A stretch of 41,224 bases of DNA, from NCBI GenBank assembly GCA_012034575.1, contig JAAUPF010000044.1, positions 1 through 41,224 of the forward strand, written 5' to 3'. Under the pieces are notes generated by a model, which saw only the letters and a list, made by a program, of their open reading frames with translations, had not been told where the DNA came from and did no database searches. How positions within the stretch are numbered: the stretch's first letter is position 1; each line of letters begins with the position of its first letter. This stretch comes from Richelia sp. CSU_2_1. Its GTDB lineage: Bacteria; Cyanobacteriota; Cyanobacteriia; Cyanobacteriales; Microcoleaceae. Below, in pieces: positions 23,676-31,942 of this stretch. The position numbers and the translations under genes were made by a program.

Positions 23676-23808
23676 AGGGCGGGTTTATTATATTGTTGAT
23701 TTGAGGCAATGATTGTTGGTGAACCCGCCCTACAGGAATTATCGATATAAATCCTATCTTTCTCTCTCCTCTTTCCTTCTCTGCGCCCTCTGCGCCCTCT
23801 GCGGTTCA
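23676..23808. repeat. AGGGCGGGTT inverted repeat and CTCTGCGCC repeat
   Basis: AGGGCGGGTT (23677-23686) and AACCCGCCCT (23722-23731) form a widely spaced inverted repeat. CTCTGCGCCCTCTGCGCC and CTCTGCGGTT (23780-23808) form a copy of the dispersed CGCAGAGGG family. Together they occupy most of the 236-nt spacer. Confidence 0.75.
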
Positions 23809-23842
23809 AAAAAAACTCTTTCAGCAAAAAGTTTAACCATCA

Positions 23843-25672
23843 ATGCAGGAACAAAAAACATCAAACTGGTATTTTCATCTCTCCCTCTATACCTTTATCA
23901 TCACCGGCGGATTGATAGCAACAGGATACATTTTCCCCATTGGAGGCAATTTTCCTGAAGTACCGCCGATCGAACTCATGCTAAATCCCGAAATGTATAA
24001 AACTGATTACTACGTTCGGGAAATGGTGAAATTTAATCCGCGATACTACTATTATTATATCATATATTTCCTCGCCAACTTAGGAACCGGCATTCCCCTA
24101 GCGCATTTTATTTTTCAATTTTTAGCCTTCGCTTCATTTATTCTAGCTTGTTACGCAATTATCAAAATTTATACTAATTCCAAACTGCCCGCAGCAGCGC
24201 TGACTTTTTTATGTATCGCCGCTTCATTTACCGATGTGGGAAACACGCTGATATTTTCTACTAAATCAGTACCCAGTACCTTCGCGATGGCCTTTGCAGT
24301 TTGGGGAATTTATTTCAGTTTGCGCCAGAAATGGCTGTTGGGATATTTATTTTTTGGATTGGGTTGTTTGCTGCAATTTTTAGTCGGTTTGCTACCGGGA
24401 TTGATGTTGGTTCCAGTTTTAGCAATTGAGTGTTTTAAAAAGCGGAATTTTAAAATCTTAATTTGGTCGATCGCCCTTTTAGCAGTAATGGCTGGTATAG
24501 TATATGTACCGATGTTACTGACGGGAACCACGAGCACGCAAACAATCGATAATGCCGAGTTTGTCTTCATTCACGCGAAAGTTCGCAATCCCCACCACAT
24601 TCTACCTTCCAATTGGAATATCGGCAATTGGTTGAATTTTATTTGTTTCATTATTGGCGGTTTGCTGTGCATCAAAAATGCCGATTTGCTGGAAAAAGAA
24701 GCGAAAGTTAACTTTTCCGTAATTGTCGGTACATCACTTATTGCACTGTTTCTGAATTACGTATTTGTAGAAATTTACCCCGTCGCATTTATCGCCAAAC
24801 TGCAATTAGCCCGAACCGTACCTTTTGCCCAACTCATTATATTTATAGCAGTAAGTTTGACGGTCGATCGACTTTACAGAAACAAACAAATAGCTGTTGG
24901 CTTGCTGCTGTTAATTATATTGACTTTACCTTGGAGAGGTATCGCATTCTTAGGATTGTCACTTTGGCAAACAGCAAATTACGTATTTCCCAAACGCTAC
25001 AACATATTGTTGTGGATTTTAGCAGCAGGAACGTCGATATTGAGCTTAGCATATCCGCTGACGGATTCGTGGGAAATTATGGGCGATCGCATTCTCAGCA
25101 TTCCCATATTTTTCTCGATTCTCAGCGTCCCATTTATTTTAGAAAAAACATCAGTTTCTGAACATACCAAACGAATTATAACTCACGCATTAGCTTCGAT
25201 AACCGCTGTCACCCTAGTTTTAGGAGTAGCAGGAATCTTACCCAAGCCGATATTAAATTTATTTCAAACAAGAGTCAATGTCAATGCGGTTCCCAAAGAC
25301 GATTTAAGCAAATTAGCCGTAAGATTCGGACGGAATAGCAATCGCGATGCGCTGGTATTAATTCCGCCGTCAGTTACCAGCTTTCAGTATTTTTCCGAAA
25401 GGGCGATAGTTGTCAATTTCAAAAACTTTCCCTTTACCGAACAAGGAATTAAAGAGTGGAAGAATCGCATGGAAGCTATTTTGGGAGTTCCCTTAAACTC
25501 GCAAATGATTTGGGGCGGAAACGATTTCTTCAGCCGTCGCAGCGGTGAAGATTTAGTCAAAGTAGCGAGAAATTATAATGCAGATTATATTCTAACTCGC
25601 AGCGATTGGCATCCAAATATTCAAGGAGAAATAGTCGATCGAGAAGGCAAATGGATACTTTTTAAAATCTGA
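23843..25672 (+). CDS. Polytopic membrane protein, GT-C-like, possible DUF6798 relative
   Basis: A 609-residue protein with an N-terminal helix (about 12-32), an outer loop (MLNPEMYKTDYYVREMVKFNP, given in part), then about ten more helices. A soluble C-terminal domain of some 130 residues follows (from about KDDLSKLAVRFGRNS through YNADYILTRSDWHP). The layout of helix, acidic first loop and soluble C-terminus matches the preceding gene and GT-C enzymes generally. I also see a resemblance in the C-terminal part to proteins labelled DUF6798, recalled with low certainty. The reaction is unknown. The spacer to the previous gene is 236 nt of repeats, so co-transcription is plausible but not shown. 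Confidence 0.55.
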   Translation: MQEQKTSNWYFHLSLYTFIITGGLIATGYIFPIGGNFPEVPPIELMLNPEMYKTDYYVREMVKFNPRYYYYYIIYFLANLGTGIPLAHFIFQFLAFASFILACYAIIKIYTNSKLPAAALTFLCIAASFTDVGNTLIFSTKSVPSTFAMAFAVWGIYFSLRQKWLLGYLFFGLGCLLQFLVGLLPGLMLVPVLAIECFKKRNFKILIWSIALLAVMAGIVYVPMLLTGTTSTQTIDNAEFVFIHAKVRNPHHILPSNWNIGNWLNFICFIIGGLLCIKNADLLEKEAKVNFSVIVGTSLIALFLNYVFVEIYPVAFIAKLQLARTVPFAQLIIFIAVSLTVDRLYRNKQIAVGLLLLIILTLPWRGIAFLGLSLWQTANYVFPKRYNILLWILAAGTSILSLAYPLTDSWEIMGDRILSIPIFFSILSVPFILEKTSVSEHTKRIITHALASITAVTLVLGVAGILPKPILNLFQTRVNVNAVPKDDLSKLAVRFGRNSNRDALVLIPPSVTSFQYFSERAIVVNFKNFPFTEQGIKEWKNRMEAILGVPLNSQMIWGGNDFFSRRSGEDLVKVARNYNADYILTRSDWHPNIQGEIVDREGKWILFKI

Positions 25673-25739
25673 AATACAATGCTGACTCAAGTTTTCACTA
25701 CAAACTTAAATTATACCAAATTACGATCGAACTCTCAAT

Positions 25740-25862
25740 ATGTTCTCACCCTTCTCTCTGCGTCCCTCTGCGCCCTCTGCGATTTATGATAAAAGAAGTA
25801 TTTAAGGCAGACTTGCTATCAATCCTCGTCTTTTGCGCACTGAAGTCCTCACGACAAACCTG
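25740..25862. repeat. Repeat remnants between convergent genes
   Basis: TCTCTGCGTCC/CTCTGCGCC/CTCTGCGATT (25756-25788) belongs to the dispersed CGCAGAGGG family. GCGCACTGAAGTCCTCACGAC (25836-25856, given in part) resembles one arm of the GTAGTGA...ACTTCAG palindrome seen at 28772-28820. No terminator with a clear T run was seen. Confidence 0.5.
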
Positions 25863-26837
25863 CTAAACATTAAAATCGGAATCATCGATAATTTCGCAAA
25901 TCTGCTTGTCCGCGTAATCTGCATCCACATTCCGCGCGATTAACTCCGCCAAAATTCCCAAAGAAATTAACTGTACCGACAGAATTGTACACAAAATCCC
26001 GAAAAATAACAAAGGTCGGTTCCCGATCGGACCGAAATTCATCCCCGCCAAATTTAAAAACCAAATTACAATCAAATAACTCAGCGAAAGAGTTCCAACC
26101 AAGCCAAAACACAACCCCAATCCTCCAAACAAATGACCCGGTTTGTGCAAATAATGCGTCGTCGCCAACACCGTCAGCAAATCGATAAATCCCCGCGCGT
26201 AACGTTCCCAGCCGTAATTGGATTTACCGTGGCGTCGCGGGTGGTGTTCGACAACCACTTCGCCAATTCTAAAACCCAAATTATTTGCCAAAGCCGGAAT
26301 GTAGCGGTGCAATTCGCCGTATAATTTAATCGGTTCCAAAACTTCCCGGCGGTAGGCTTTAAAACCGCAATTCATATCGTGCATTTTCACGCCTGTCAGC
26401 AAGCAAGCCACGGTATTAAACAGTTTGGAAGGTAAAGTTTTGGAAAGCGGATCGTTCCGCTGTTTTCGCCAGCCGGAAACTAAATCGAATCCCGATTCTA
26501 AACGATCTAAAAATTTGGGAATTTCAGCGGGATCGTCTTGCAAGTCGGCGTCGAGGGTAAAGATGATTCTCCCGGCTGCTTTGCGAAATCCTGCGGAAAG
26601 GGCGGCGGATTTACCGAAATTGCGGCGCATTTTAATGGCTTTAATTTCTTTGGAATTTTTGTTAGCTAAATCGGCTATTTCCTGCCAAGAATTATCGCGG
26701 CTGCCGTCGTCTATGAAGATGATTTCGTAATTGTCAGTTCCGGTTTGGAACATGACAATTTGGATTTTTTCAAATAGGATTTTGATGGTTGCTTCTTCGT
26801 TGTGGACGGGAATTACAAAGCTGATTTGTTTTAGCAT
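25863..26837 (-). CDS. Family 2 glycosyltransferase, GtrB/DPM1-like
   Basis: A 324-residue enzyme likely to transfer a sugar from a nucleotide donor to polyprenyl phosphate on the inner membrane face. It has the GT2 opening FVIPVHNEE, then IIFIDDGSRDNSW, and the metal-binding TLDADLQDDP near residue 97. HDMNCGFKAYRREVL and the basic HHPRRHGKSNYGWERY complete the catalytic domain. Two C-terminal helices (about 235-260 and 272-300) anchor it, as in GtrB and ArnC. It lies with large GT-C-like membrane proteins on both sides, which would use the lipid-linked sugar on the outer face (inference). Confidence 0.9.
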   Translation of the reverse strand: MLKQISFVIPVHNEEATIKILFEKIQIVMFQTGTDNYEIIFIDDGSRDNSWQEIADLANKNSKEIKAIKMRRNFGKSAALSAGFRKAAGRIIFTLDADLQDDPAEIPKFLDRLESGFDLVSGWRKQRNDPLSKTLPSKLFNTVACLLTGVKMHDMNCGFKAYRREVLEPIKLYGELHRYIPALANNLGFRIGEVVVEHHPRRHGKSNYGWERYARGFIDLLTVLATTHYLHKPGHLFGGLGLCFGLVGTLSLSYLIVIWFLNLAGMNFGPIGNRPLLFFGILCTILSVQLISLGILAELIARNVDADYADKQICEIIDDSDFNV

Positions 26838-26845
26838 GATTTTTT

Positions 26846-26981
26846 TACCGCAGAGGGCGCAGAGGGCGCAGAGGGGGAGAGGGGGAGATTTTAGACTTTA
26901 GACTTTAGATTTTCTGATTGGGAGATTGGGAAAATTACCACTTACCAATTACCAATTACCCATTACCCATTACCCATTACC
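26846..26981. repeat. CGCAGAGGG units and CCATTAC heptamers
   Basis: ACCGCAGAGGGCGCAGAGGG (26848-26867) continues for one more unit, then AGACTTTAG-type units (26892-26910), then a tract of CAATTAC/CCATTAC heptamers (26944-26981). The heptamers extend into the 3' end of the next leftward gene and supply its stop codon. Confidence 0.85.
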
Positions 26982-28736
26982 TTTTCCTATAATTTGAGAG
27001 TTGCGCAATGCTATCCATCCTTTGCGGTTTTTAAATGAGGCATAGGCTGTGAGTAATGTTTCTTTTGAAGTTGTTTGAATGTAGCCTTTCCAGGCTGCGA
27101 ATTCGTAGGCGGGACCGAATACTTTGGCTAAGTCGGGGCGGGGAAATCCTGTCATGGCGAAGCCTTGGACTGTGTTTTCTCGATCGAGAATGACTATACA
27201 TTTTACATTGTTTTCGGTGTCTCCAATCCAACCGCTGACTCTTGCTGCTGCGGGCGCTAGTTTGGTGACTGTATCGAAGTATCCGGGTACTCCTTCTTTT
27301 GGCGCTGAAAGTAAATTCGGATCGATTTTGGTATTTAGTGGCGCGCAGAAGTTGTGTTGTTTGATGTCTCGATTAAACGGTACTAAATTTTGAGTTTTTA
27401 AGGCATCAATTAATCCGACAAAAGCGGCCGGCCTGTTGCCTACTCTTTCTTTAATTAATCCGATGTCGGTGATGCCTAATTGCAGCGATAATGCTACTAA
27501 GGGTTGATAAGTTGCCCTGCGGGCGATCGCACTTGCGGTTTTGCCTCCGACGCCGTACATTAAAATAATTAACACTATTGAAATTGCGAGTAATGGTGTT
27601 AACAAACGTCCTTGAATTCTCGGTATTAGTTGCAATTCGCGCGCGCCTAATACTGTTAGAATAATTGCACTCATCCAAAACAAGGCTGGCAGTGTGGCGT
27701 AGCGGGAGGCTGTTGCTTGTTCGACGCCAAATCCCGATCGACTTACAGCGGCCATTAACGCAGTTTGCAATACGTATAATTGGATTGACAGCCAAGGCAG
27801 CCAATCGGCGCGATCGAGCTTTTTTACAAACAGCCAATAACCGATAAAACCCGTCATTAAGATTAAGCCGATCGTTCCGATAATTGAAGCTACAATAATA
27901 TTTTCGCTGAAAATTCCGCCGAGATAGGTGGGAATGTATTCGAGGGTTTTTAGCGGATTAATTTTTGTTAAAGATGGATGGTGTGATGGAGTTTTATATG
28001 TTATAAAATAGAGAGAGATAACTGCGATCGACGCCGCAAAATACAAATATGTAACGCGCCGGGGAAACCGCAAAACCACAGCCGTCGCGCACAATATCGG
28101 CCACAAACCTAAAGGCGTACTGTAACTGATGCAGCCTAAAATTCCGAACAAAATACTGCCAATTACCCAAGCATTCCGTAGAGGCGGTGTCTCCGTGCCT
28201 GCCCCCGCAACGTTGATAAAAATAGCATTTACAAAAATAGCATACGATCGCAAACAAAATATCGCACAAATAACAAACAAATTAGCAATCACCCAGTGAA
28301 CGCCGCTAAATCCCCGCATCCAATTGTGCGCCGCCGCCGGAGTAAAGTTAAAAATAGCAACGCACAAAACTAGCGATACAAACAGCAGTGGAAAACGCCT
28401 TAAATTTAATGGCAGCAACGCAATCAATACGTGACATTGAATCCAAGCCAAGAACCAAGCTACCAAACACAAACCGATATTTGAACCTTGAGTTACAACT
28501 ATATTTAAAGCATAAATAATTGCCGGAATTAAGACAAAGTGTTCGTTTGCCCGAAAAATCCAATTAAAAGGATTGGTAGAAAAGCCGTCAGTAGAATAAA
28601 AATTCCAAGTCATCCACCAATAATCAAAATTAGACAAGTCTCCCGCTTGCGATATTAAGTACAAAATATAAGAGGCTGGAATTGAGATGCCGATAACTGA
28701 TGCTGCAATTAAAATATCTGGTTGCTTGATTTTCAT
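26970..28736 (-). CDS. Polytopic membrane protein, GT-C-like
   Basis: A 588-residue integral membrane protein with about eleven helices. The first (about 9-31, ASVIGISIPASYILYLIS) is followed by an outer loop with NFDYWWMTWNFYSTDG, comparable with the YWWD loop of the protein at 21321-23606. A soluble tail of about 150 residues closes it (SAPKEGVPGYFDTV through GKGNG). The frame is open to an ATG at 28817, but that part covers a palindromic repeat, so the inner ATG at 28736 is chosen. The last codons and the stop are made of CCATTAC repeat sequence, so the native C-terminus may have been altered. Substrate unknown. Confidence 0.6.
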   Translation of the reverse strand: MKIKQPDILIAASVIGISIPASYILYLISQAGDLSNFDYWWMTWNFYSTDGFSTNPFNWIFRANEHFVLIPAIIYALNIVVTQGSNIGLCLVAWFLAWIQCHVLIALLPLNLRRFPLLFVSLVLCVAIFNFTPAAAHNWMRGFSGVHWVIANLFVICAIFCLRSYAIFVNAIFINVAGAGTETPPLRNAWVIGSILFGILGCISYSTPLGLWPILCATAVVLRFPRRVTYLYFAASIAVISLYFITYKTPSHHPSLTKINPLKTLEYIPTYLGGIFSENIIVASIIGTIGLILMTGFIGYWLFVKKLDRADWLPWLSIQLYVLQTALMAAVSRSGFGVEQATASRYATLPALFWMSAIILTVLGARELQLIPRIQGRLLTPLLAISIVLIILMYGVGGKTASAIARRATYQPLVALSLQLGITDIGLIKERVGNRPAAFVGLIDALKTQNLVPFNRDIKQHNFCAPLNTKIDPNLLSAPKEGVPGYFDTVTKLAPAAARVSGWIGDTENNVKCIVILDRENTVQGFAMTGFPRPDLAKVFGPAYEFAAWKGYIQTTSKETLLTAYASFKNRKGWIALRNSQIIGKGNG

Positions 28737-28771
28737 GGATGGGGAAATGGAAATATTTTCAATCAATGTTC

Positions 28772-28820
28772 GTAGTGAAAACTTCAGCCCGCAGGAATCG
28801 AAGACTGAGGTCATCACTAC
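28772..28820. repeat. GTAGTGA...ACTTCAG imperfect palindrome
   Basis: GTAGTGAAAACTTCAG (28772-28787) faces CTGAGGTCATCACTAC (28805-28820) across 17 nt. It overlaps the optional upstream start of the adjacent membrane-protein gene. A related half lies near 25836. Confidence 0.75.
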
Positions 28821-28877
28821 AAACTCATGTTATCGCGATCTAAATTCGCGTTGTAACAACCTCGCTGTCAAATTTTA

Positions 28878-28965
28878 ACCGCAGATTGATGCAGATGAAC
28901 GCAGATGAACGCAGATAATTGCCATAACTGTCAACTGTCAACTATCAACTGTCAACTGTCAACTC
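28878..28965. repeat. ACGCAGATGA units and TCAACTG heptamers
   Basis: AACCGCAGATTGATGCAGATG followed by AACGCAGATG units (28875-28918) is a diverged CGCAGA repeat. TCAACTG heptamers (28925-28963) run into the last codons of rmlD and supply its stop. Confidence 0.8.
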
Positions 28966-29823
28966 TTTAGCCAGCATTTGTCTGAGTCCCTGCCGCCAGT
29001 GGGGAGGATGCGCGCCCAAAACTGCCGATATTTTCCCTGTGGAAAGTACAGAAAAAGCCGGACGTTTTGCGGGTGTCGGATATTCGGCTGTGGTGATGGG
29101 AATTACGCGCTGAATTTTGAGGGGAAAACCGATTTGATCGGCTTCTTCAAAAATGGCGATCGCGAAATCGTACCAACTGCAAACACCACTATTAGTATAC
29201 TGGTAAGTTCCGCAAGTTTCTGGTCCAATTTTAGGAATTAACTGCGAAATTGCCTCAGCTAAATCCTTCGTCCAAGTAGGGCTGCCGATTTGATCGGCTA
29301 CTACTCGAATTTCTTCTCTTTCCTTGCCCAACCGCAGCATGGTTTTGACAAAATTGCCTTTGCCTTCGTTGCCGTAAACCCAGGCGGTTCTAATAATTAT
29401 GTGGCGGTTTCCGGCTTTCCGAATTGCTTCTTCCCCTGCTAATTTTGACTTGCCGTAAGTTCCCAGCGGGTTCGTATTATCTGTTTCCAAATAAGCTAAA
29501 CCGCTGCTGCCATCAAATACATAATCGGTGGAAATGTGAATTAAAGTTGCCCCGATTTTTTCGCATTCTTCGGCAAAAATTCCGGGGGCAATACCGTTAA
29601 CGGCGTGCGCTAATTCCGGTTCGCTTTCGGCTTTGTCTACTGCCGTATAAGCGGCCGCGTTGATAACTAAATCCGGTCGAACTTCCGCCATGACTTGACG
29701 GATGCTTTCGGGTTGGGATAAATCGAGGCGAGTTCGATCGACCGCAATTACCTCGCCGATTGATAATAAGATTGGCTGCAATTCTTTCGCTAGCTGTCCG
29801 CTACCTGCAAGTAAAATTTTCAT
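28945..29823 (-). CDS. rfbD: dTDP-4-dehydrorhamnose reductase RmlD
   Basis: A 292-residue short-chain reductase making dTDP-L-rhamnose from the 4-keto sugar with NAD(P)H. HISTDYVFDG and the catalytic pair in YGKSK (Tyr-x3-Lys) are present, as are NAAAYTAVDKAE and IGSPTWTKDLA. The dinucleotide loop reads LLAGSGQLAKEL. It is one residue shorter than the usual GxxGQxG and has Ala for the last Gly. The last residues (ELTVDS) and the stop come from TCAACTG heptamer repeats. It starts 3 nt after the rmlC stop, so the pair form an operon. RmlA and RmlB are not in this window. Confidence 0.93.
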   Translation of the reverse strand: MKILLAGSGQLAKELQPILLSIGEVIAVDRTRLDLSQPESIRQVMAEVRPDLVINAAAYTAVDKAESEPELAHAVNGIAPGIFAEECEKIGATLIHISTDYVFDGSSGLAYLETDNTNPLGTYGKSKLAGEEAIRKAGNRHIIIRTAWVYGNEGKGNFVKTMLRLGKEREEIRVVADQIGSPTWTKDLAEAISQLIPKIGPETCGTYQYTNSGVCSWYDFAIAIFEEADQIGFPLKIQRVIPITTAEYPTPAKRPAFSVLSTGKISAVLGAHPPHWRQGLRQMLAKELTVDS

Positions 29824-29826
29824 TAT

Positions 29827-30372
29827 CTAAAATACTTGAGCTCTTTTCAATGTTTGTCCGGCTTTGTCTTTACCTGATAAATTTGGTTCCGCACCATTTA
29901 AGGGCCAGCCTATAGCCAAATCTGGATCGTTCCATACTATACACCGCTCGTGCGCCGGTGCGTAGTAATCTGTAGTTTTGTACAAAACTTCCGCCATGTC
30001 TGATACGACCAAGAAACCGTGCGCAAATCCCGCCGGCACCCAAATTTGCCGCTTATTTTCTGCACTCAAAAAATAGCCCACCCACTGTCCGAAAGTCGGC
30101 GAACTTTTTCTAATATCCACCGCTACATCAAATATTTCACCTGCGACAACCCGCAGCAATTTGCCTTGAGGCTGCTGCATTTGGTAGTGCAAACCCCGCA
30201 ACACATTTTTTGAGGATTTAGAATGATTATCTTGCACGAACTCTGCCGTCACGCCAGTTTTTTCGACAAAAGCTTTGTGATTGAAACTCTCAAAAAAGAA
30301 ACCTCGATCGTCCCCAAAAATCTTGGGTTCAATTATCAATACGTCGGGGATTTCGGTACATATAACGTTCAT
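29827..30372 (-). CDS. rfbC: dTDP-4-dehydrorhamnose 3,5-epimerase RmlC
   Basis: A 181-residue cupin-fold epimerase acting before RmlD in dTDP-L-rhamnose synthesis. It contains DDRGFFFESFN, the catalytic His in NVLRGLHYQ, a conserved basic segment GKLLRVVAGEIFDVAVDIR, WVPAGFAHGFLV and the catalytic Tyr region YKTTDYYAPAHE. Full length for the family. It is the first gene of the rmlC-rmlD pair. The 50-nt gap to the rightward methyltransferase gene must serve as promoter for both directions. Confidence 0.95.
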   Translation of the reverse strand: MNVICTEIPDVLIIEPKIFGDDRGFFFESFNHKAFVEKTGVTAEFVQDNHSKSSKNVLRGLHYQMQQPQGKLLRVVAGEIFDVAVDIRKSSPTFGQWVGYFLSAENKRQIWVPAGFAHGFLVVSDMAEVLYKTTDYYAPAHERCIVWNDPDLAIGWPLNGAEPNLSGKDKAGQTLKRAQVF

Positions 30373-30422
30373 AGTTGGCTGCGGTGCGTGATAAACTCAT
30401 ACTCAGTCTATGCTATTTTACA

Positions 30423-31091
30423 ATGAACGCCAACACTTATCTCAAAAAATTGTACGCCAATCGATTTGATGCCATACAGATGCAAGCAAAAGTAGCACTC
30501 TGGAAAGTTTTAGTTGACGAGTTTTTACAAGGCTATGTTCCTCCTGCATCAGCAGTTTTAGATATTGGCGGCGGCTACTGCGAGTTTATCAATCAAATTC
30601 GGGCAGCAGACAAATGTTTGATCGATCTAAATCCCGATGCTAAGTTATTTGCTAATCCTAATGTTGAGATAATTAATGCTGATGTGTTGAGTTTGGGCGA
30701 TTCTACTGCGTTTAGTGAAAAGTTCGATCGCATTTTTATCTCGAACTTTTTTGAACACCTCCGCAACAAGGAAGAGTTGGTACAGATTATCTCATTTTGC
30801 TTTGATGCCCTCAAGCCTGGTGGTTGTCTGTTGGTGATTCAACCCAATTTCAAATACTCTTACAAGGAATATTACGATTTTATCGACCATCAATTACCGA
30901 TAACTCACTTATCGCTGCAAGAACTTTTACAAACAGTTGGGTTTAAGATTGATGTAATTATACCGAAATTTTTACCGTTTTCGACGAAGGGCAGACCGAC
31001 TTCGCCCTTGCTGTTGAAAGTTTATTTAAAATTACCTATTTTATGGCAGTTTCTGGGAGGACAAATGTTTGTTAAGGCTTCAAAGAATTAA
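30423..31091 (+). CDS. Class I SAM-dependent methyltransferase
   Basis: A 222-residue protein with a Rossmann methyltransferase core: AVLDIGGGYCEFINQI as motif I (about 46-61), LIDLNPDAK as the acidic second strand, NADVLSL, then FDRIFISNFFEHL and LKPGGCLLVIQPNFKYSY. The C-terminal part contains HLSLQELLQTVGFKI, typical of small-molecule methyltransferases acting on sugars or quinone-like acceptors. The start ATG at 30423 gives a natural N-terminus (MNANTYLKKLYANRF); an upstream alternative would overlap the rmlC promoter. Its position beside rmlCD suggests methylation of a surface glycan (inference). Confidence 0.88.
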   Translation: MNANTYLKKLYANRFDAIQMQAKVALWKVLVDEFLQGYVPPASAVLDIGGGYCEFINQIRAADKCLIDLNPDAKLFANPNVEIINADVLSLGDSTAFSEKFDRIFISNFFEHLRNKEELVQIISFCFDALKPGGCLLVIQPNFKYSYKEYYDFIDHQLPITHLSLQELLQTVGFKIDVIIPKFLPFSTKGRPTSPLLLKVYLKLPILWQFLGGQMFVKASKN

Positions 31092-31162
31092 AAGCCAAAC
31101 CAAATTTACAGAAGTCATCTATCTTTTTATCCTGCGTTACTAATAAAAAAAGTTAACTGCCA

Positions 31163-31189
31163 ACGATCGACTATCAACTGTTAACTGTT
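31163..31189. repeat. TCAACTG-type heptamers at the 3' end of the uma2 gene
   Basis: CTATCAACTGTTAACTGTTT contains the stop codon of the leftward Uma2 gene (TTA on the plus strand at 31181-31183). Confidence 0.7.
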
Positions 31190-31732
31190 TAATAATTCAT
31201 TAACTGGAATACTAAAACCTGGTAAAACAACTTGAGTCCTAACAACTTCTCCAGCAATAAAGATGGTTCGCGTTTGTTTAGTTATGACAATAATCCATTG
31301 ATTTTCAGGATATACCAGCCAAACTTCCTCACTTCCCGATGCTAAATATTCCGCAGCTTTAGCAATGACATCTTCCGCTAAATCTGTTGGCGAAACTATT
31401 TCAGCACATAAAGGAAAACTCTGCGGCAGCACTTTGAGATTGCCAAATTGTGCGACTAATTCAGGCGGTAGGTAAGCAACATCAGGATAGCGCCCCTGCT
31501 TGTTAGTTCGACAGGGAACGTCGGTATAAACCTCTCCTCCCAGCCCGCTGGAGTCTTTATAGTTTCTCCAATAAAAGTAAAGATTTCCTTGTACCTTGCT
31601 ATGCTTGAGAGTCATGCCATTTTTCTCCAATAATTCGCCATCAACCCACTCTTGAAGATCTGGTGGATTGTCCATCCATTCTTCTAAAGAGTAGATTTTC
31701 GATGCCGGGGCAGCAACTTCAGACACTATCAT
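31181..31732 (-). CDS. Uma2-family endonuclease-fold protein (DUF820)
   Basis: A 183-residue protein of a family greatly expanded in cyanobacteria. The PD-(D/E)XK-type core is visible: WVDGELLEKNGMTLKHSKVQGNL (given in part), then GRYPDVAYLP with the conserved Pro-Asp, PLCAEIVSPTD with the Glu-x-x-Ser-Pro signature, and the Lys in AKAAEYLASGSEEVWLVYP. Family members have been proposed to be nucleases or parts of mobile elements; actual substrates are unknown. Heptamer repeats supply the last residues and stop codon. Full length for the family. Confidence 0.92.
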   Translation of the reverse strand: MIVSEVAAPASKIYSLEEWMDNPPDLQEWVDGELLEKNGMTLKHSKVQGNLYFYWRNYKDSSGLGGEVYTDVPCRTNKQGRYPDVAYLPPELVAQFGNLKVLPQSFPLCAEIVSPTDLAEDVIAKAAEYLASGSEEVWLVYPENQWIIVITKQTRTIFIAGEVVRTQVVLPGFSIPVNELLNS

Positions 31733-31822
31733 ATTTTTTGTTCTCCGATCGAGCGTTTTTTAGATCGTACCATATCAAATAAAAACGAGGCAAATAAAAA
31801 CAACGATCGATGACTATTGTTG

Positions 31823-31937
31823 TAAGGTGCGTCGCCGTGAGATTATCGATATTTTGGAAAGATTTTTGATGGCGACGCACCCTACGACTATCGACTCTCA
31901 ACTGTCAACTGTCAACTATCAACTGTCAACTATCAAC
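31823..31937. repeat. AAGGTGCGTCGCC palindrome and TCAACTG heptamers
   Basis: AAGGTGCGTCGCC (31826-31838) and GGCGACGCACCCTAC (31872-31886) form a spaced inverted repeat. About six TCAACTG/TCAACTA units follow (31896-31937), ending 5 nt before the stop of the next leftward gene. Confidence 0.8.
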
Positions 31938-31942
31938 TACCT

